A stretch of 64,000 bases of DNA, taken from NCBI GenBank assembly GCA_960531495.1, contig OY482854.1, forward strand, positions 29,684,652 through 29,748,651, read 5' to 3'. The stretch comes from Zeus faber (taxonomy: Eukaryota; Chordata; Actinopteri; Zeiformes; Zeidae). Every line of letters begins with the position of its first letter. Position 1 is the stretch's first letter. Shown here one piece after another: positions 61,170 through 64,000 of the stretch. Under the pieces are notes generated by a model that saw only the letters and a list, made by a program, of their open reading frames with translations, was not told the DNA's origin and did not search any database. The translations under genes and the position numbers were made by a program.

Positions 61170-61922
61170 AGGCTGGATTCTCTTCATATTTACTAAACCA
61201 CAATGAACAGAAAATCTGTAAAATATTTTTTCCGTGTTTTTCTTCCAAATTTTGTTTTCCGTTTTGAACCCGCCTCCCGACGGGAAGTTGGACGATTCAA
61301 CCAATCAGCTGATTTGATTTAAGAGGCGCGAGCGTCGGCTCCTCTGCGAGCTACTCTTATCCATATCTCCCTTCGCTGCTCAGAAGCATAATCCAAGCTT
61401 TTTGCATAATTTACCAATTTAACTGCCCATTTACTTCATTATTTTCATCATGTCCAATAAAAAACTGTTACATTTATTTAAGGAGTGAAGAGAAAAACAC
61501 CCGGTGCACTGTGGATCAGAATGTGTGCTCAAAAAAAGTAGTGGTAGGAGCTCATAGAACAAGGGGAAATTTTGATTGGCGTTCAAGCCACTCACAGGAA
61601 ATCACAGGAGGAGAGTTGACAAAAACATTTTAAAAGAAACAACACGTTTCAACCAAAAACGGTCTTTGCCAGGGCACGTCATTGTCAACCATGTGGACAG
61701 TGACCTAATGGAAGACAATGGGTAAAGATATGAAAATAAAGCATCCTCTTATTTTGACAGCCGAAGCGTCGCCGCGCCGACGAACCAGAGCAGCTTTCAG
61801 CATCGTCTTCTGGTGCTGAAGGTTTACATACATTCAGATATTTACGTAGAAAGAAGTACAACAGCCAGACGATCAGTAATCAGGGTGTGGGCAGACACAG
61901 CTATTCATTAACTATGTTTGTG
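61170..61922. other. Intron 3 segment, nothing recognised
   Basis: Mixed AT-moderate DNA. No exon or element. Confidence 0.4.
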
Positions 61923-61979
61923 AGGGTTAGGTTAGGGCTAGGGTTGGGGTTTAGGGTTAAGGGTTTAGGGTTGGGGTTC
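61923..61979. repeat. Telomere-like (TTAGGG)-variant tract
   Basis: About eight imperfect units: GGGTTAG, GTTAGGGCTAG, GGTTTAGGG, TTAAGGGTTTAGGG. Interstitial, degenerate. Confidence 0.8.
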
Positions 61980-62450
61980 AACCAGATAAAGATACTTTAA
62001 CACCATTTCATCAACATGAAAATACATTTATTTGTCACATTTGCCGCCCCACAGTGTTCTGTCTCAGCTCCTCCACCGTCCATAACAGGTGATTACAGCA
62101 TACCGCAGGAAATCACCTACACAGCACCAACCAAGCTGCTTGTTTTGTTTGTTCTAATCCACCAGACCTCACATGTCGCCTCAAAATTACATTTGGTGTG
62201 ACGTCTTCCCGCAGCCATAACAGTAAATGACTCCATCATGGAAGTATTTTACACCTGGTAAAACTCTTTACTGCCTTCCAGTTTACTGTGAGACGTACGC
62301 TTCATACGCTTCATACGCTTCATACGTTTCAAACGCCCGTTTTGGGTTAAAAATAGACCGGCTGTGTTCCAGACGGAAGCGTTGGAGAACAGATGCTTAA
62401 CCAAGTGGCGTGTAAAAGAACCAAAACAAACTGTCCGATAACCAAAATAC

Positions 62451-63402
62451 TTTATCGGACATTATCGGACGTTATCTCACATTATCCGACGTTATCAGCT
62501 GTTATCAGACGTTATCGGACATTATCAGATGTTATCGGATGTTATTGGATGTTATCAGACGTTTTCTGACGTTATCGGATCGGATGCCATTGGACATTAT
62601 CGGACGTTATCAGATGTTATCGGACGTTATCTGATCGGACTTTATCTGACGTTATCGGACGTTATCAGGCGTTATCAGATAGGAGGTGACTGGATGTTAT
62701 CAGACGTTTTCAGATGTTATCGGATAGGAGGTCACTGGATGTTTTCAGACGTTATCAGATAGGAGGTCACTGGATGTTATCAGACGTTATCGGACGTTAT
62801 CGGACGTCATCGGATGTTATTGGATGTTGTCAGAAAATTATCAGACGTTCCTGATGTTATTGGAACGGACGCCATTGGATGTTATCGCACGTAATCCGAT
62901 GTTATCTGACGTCATCGGATGGAAGGTCACTGAACGTTATCGGATGTAACAGGACATTACTGGATGTTATCAGATGTTTTGGGACGTTATTGGACATTAC
63001 CGGACATTACTGGACATTACTGGACTTTACTGGATGTTATCGGACATTATTGGAGGTTACTGGACGTTATAGGATGTGATCAGCTGTTATGGGATGTTAT
63101 CAGACATTATCCGACGTTATCTGATCGGACTTTATCTGACGTTATCGGATAGAAGGTCACTGGATGTTATCAGACGTTATCGGACTTAACTGGACATTAC
63201 TGGACATTATCAGATGTTATTGGACGTTATCGGGCGTTACTGGACGTTACCGGACATTATGGGATGTCATGGGACGTTTACTGAGGTTACCGGATGTTAC
63301 CGGACGTTACTGGATATCACTGCACGTTATTGGATGTTATCGGACGTTAACAGACTTTACCGGACGCTAACAGACGTTACCGGACGTTATCGGACATAAT
63401 CG
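62451..63402. repeat. ~10-bp minisatellite (TTATCGGACG)
   Basis: About 950 bp of units TTATCGGACG, TTATCAGATG, TTACTGGACA and GATCGGACTT. Several plus frames of 60-77 codons (Leu-Ser-Asp-Val-Ile-Gly) are artefacts. A short (CTTCATACG)n trio precedes it at 62,300-62,327. Confidence 0.94.
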
Positions 63403-63553
63403 CCCTCGTGCGCTTTAAAGTCAGACAGCTGAGGGAAGGCTGCCCGATCAATCCCTGAAAGGGAAGGCCGACTGTTTTATAGTTCCGATTTCAAAATGCA
63501 TTTACTGGGTCCTACTTGATATTGTCTCTTTAGCTGGAAACCAGGAAGTGGTT

Positions 63554-63664
63554 GTATTTATTTATTTGCTTATTTATTTACTTATTTGCTTATTTATTTA
63601 TTTTTTTATTTTACTTGTTCACTCATTTATGTATGTGTTTATTTATTTATTTATATACTTATTT
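63554..63664. repeat. (TTTA)n low-complexity tract
   Basis: TATTTATTTGCTTATTT-type units. Confidence 0.88.
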
Positions 63665-63866
63665 ACGCTTGCAGCGATTCCTGAGGAAGTTTAAAACCAG
63701 GTTTCTGTGAGAGCAGAACATTTAACTCTGTGGGGCTCACAGTGGCATCTAAATATGAATGACAAAGCTTCATGTACTGTATACTGACGGTTCCCCATTT
63801 GAAGATGGAGGAGTTTGGTTTCTTGGTCTTTGTGAACTTCCCTGGGAGTGGCTTTGGTGCCAAAAA

Positions 63867-63869
<3 letters not shown>

Positions 63870-63935
<66 letters not shown>

Positions 63936-63940
63936 TGTGT
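63870..63940. repeat. (GT)n microsatellite
   Basis: About 32 GT units ending TGTCTGTGTTTG. Confidence 0.96.
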
Positions 63941-64000
63941 TTGGCTGTGGTCCCAGCTTGGACACGCGGCAGCACCACTTTAAATCGTAAGGGAGGGGGT

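Larger units (their letters stand above)
58809..64000 (+). other. pdgfc: Start of pdgfc intron 3 (runs off the window)
   Basis: Starts with GTGAGA. I looked for the next expected exon (beginning around a PQFTEAV-like sequence in the human protein) in all frames to the end of the window and did not find it. The part 58,809-60,650 holds no recognisable feature. Confidence 0.8.

Overview
The window is animal nuclear DNA, almost certainly from a teleost fish. The only protein-coding gene I can support is split by GT-AG introns. The non-coding DNA is packed with di- to pentanucleotide microsatellites, and the dispersed repeats are of types common in fish: tRNA-like SINEs, L2/UnaL2-like LINE tails, and hAT- and piggyBac-like short transposons. 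Nothing looks bacterial, viral or organellar.

Layout. (1) 1-10.2 kb: upstream intergenic DNA with tandem repeats and one SINE; no gene seen. (2) 10.2-10.55 kb: CpG-rich leader and first coding exon of a platelet-derived growth factor C gene (pdgfc), plus strand. (3) 10,552-50,775: intron 1, about 40.2 kb, holding many tandem arrays, hAT-like elements, two LINE insertions (one looks like a twin-primed inversion), SINEs and a 258-bp repeat present twice at about 98% identity. (4) 50,776-50,968: coding exon 2 (first half of the CUB domain). (5) 50,969-58,627: intron 2, about 7.7 kb, starting with a ~700-bp GATAA array that touches the splice donor and ending with a (CT)14 tract that serves as the polypyrimidine tract. 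(6) 58,628-58,808: coding exon 3 (second half of the CUB domain). (7) 58,809-64,000: start of intron 3. The later exons, encoding the hinge and the growth-factor core, are not in the window.

The three exons join in compatible phases (1, then 2, then 0 at the open end) and give a continuous 163-residue N-terminal part: signal peptide, short linker and CUB domain. This is the ordinary architecture of PDGF-C, a secreted latent growth factor. I found no new multi-gene system. The unusual content is structural: repeats touching both intron 2 splice sites, the inverted LINE copy, the near-identical dispersed 258-bp block, a ~1-kb triplet-based array open in several frames on both strands, and complementary purine/pyrimidine arrays 1.5 kb apart. 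Most long open frames in this window are simple-sequence artefacts and are not annotated as genes.
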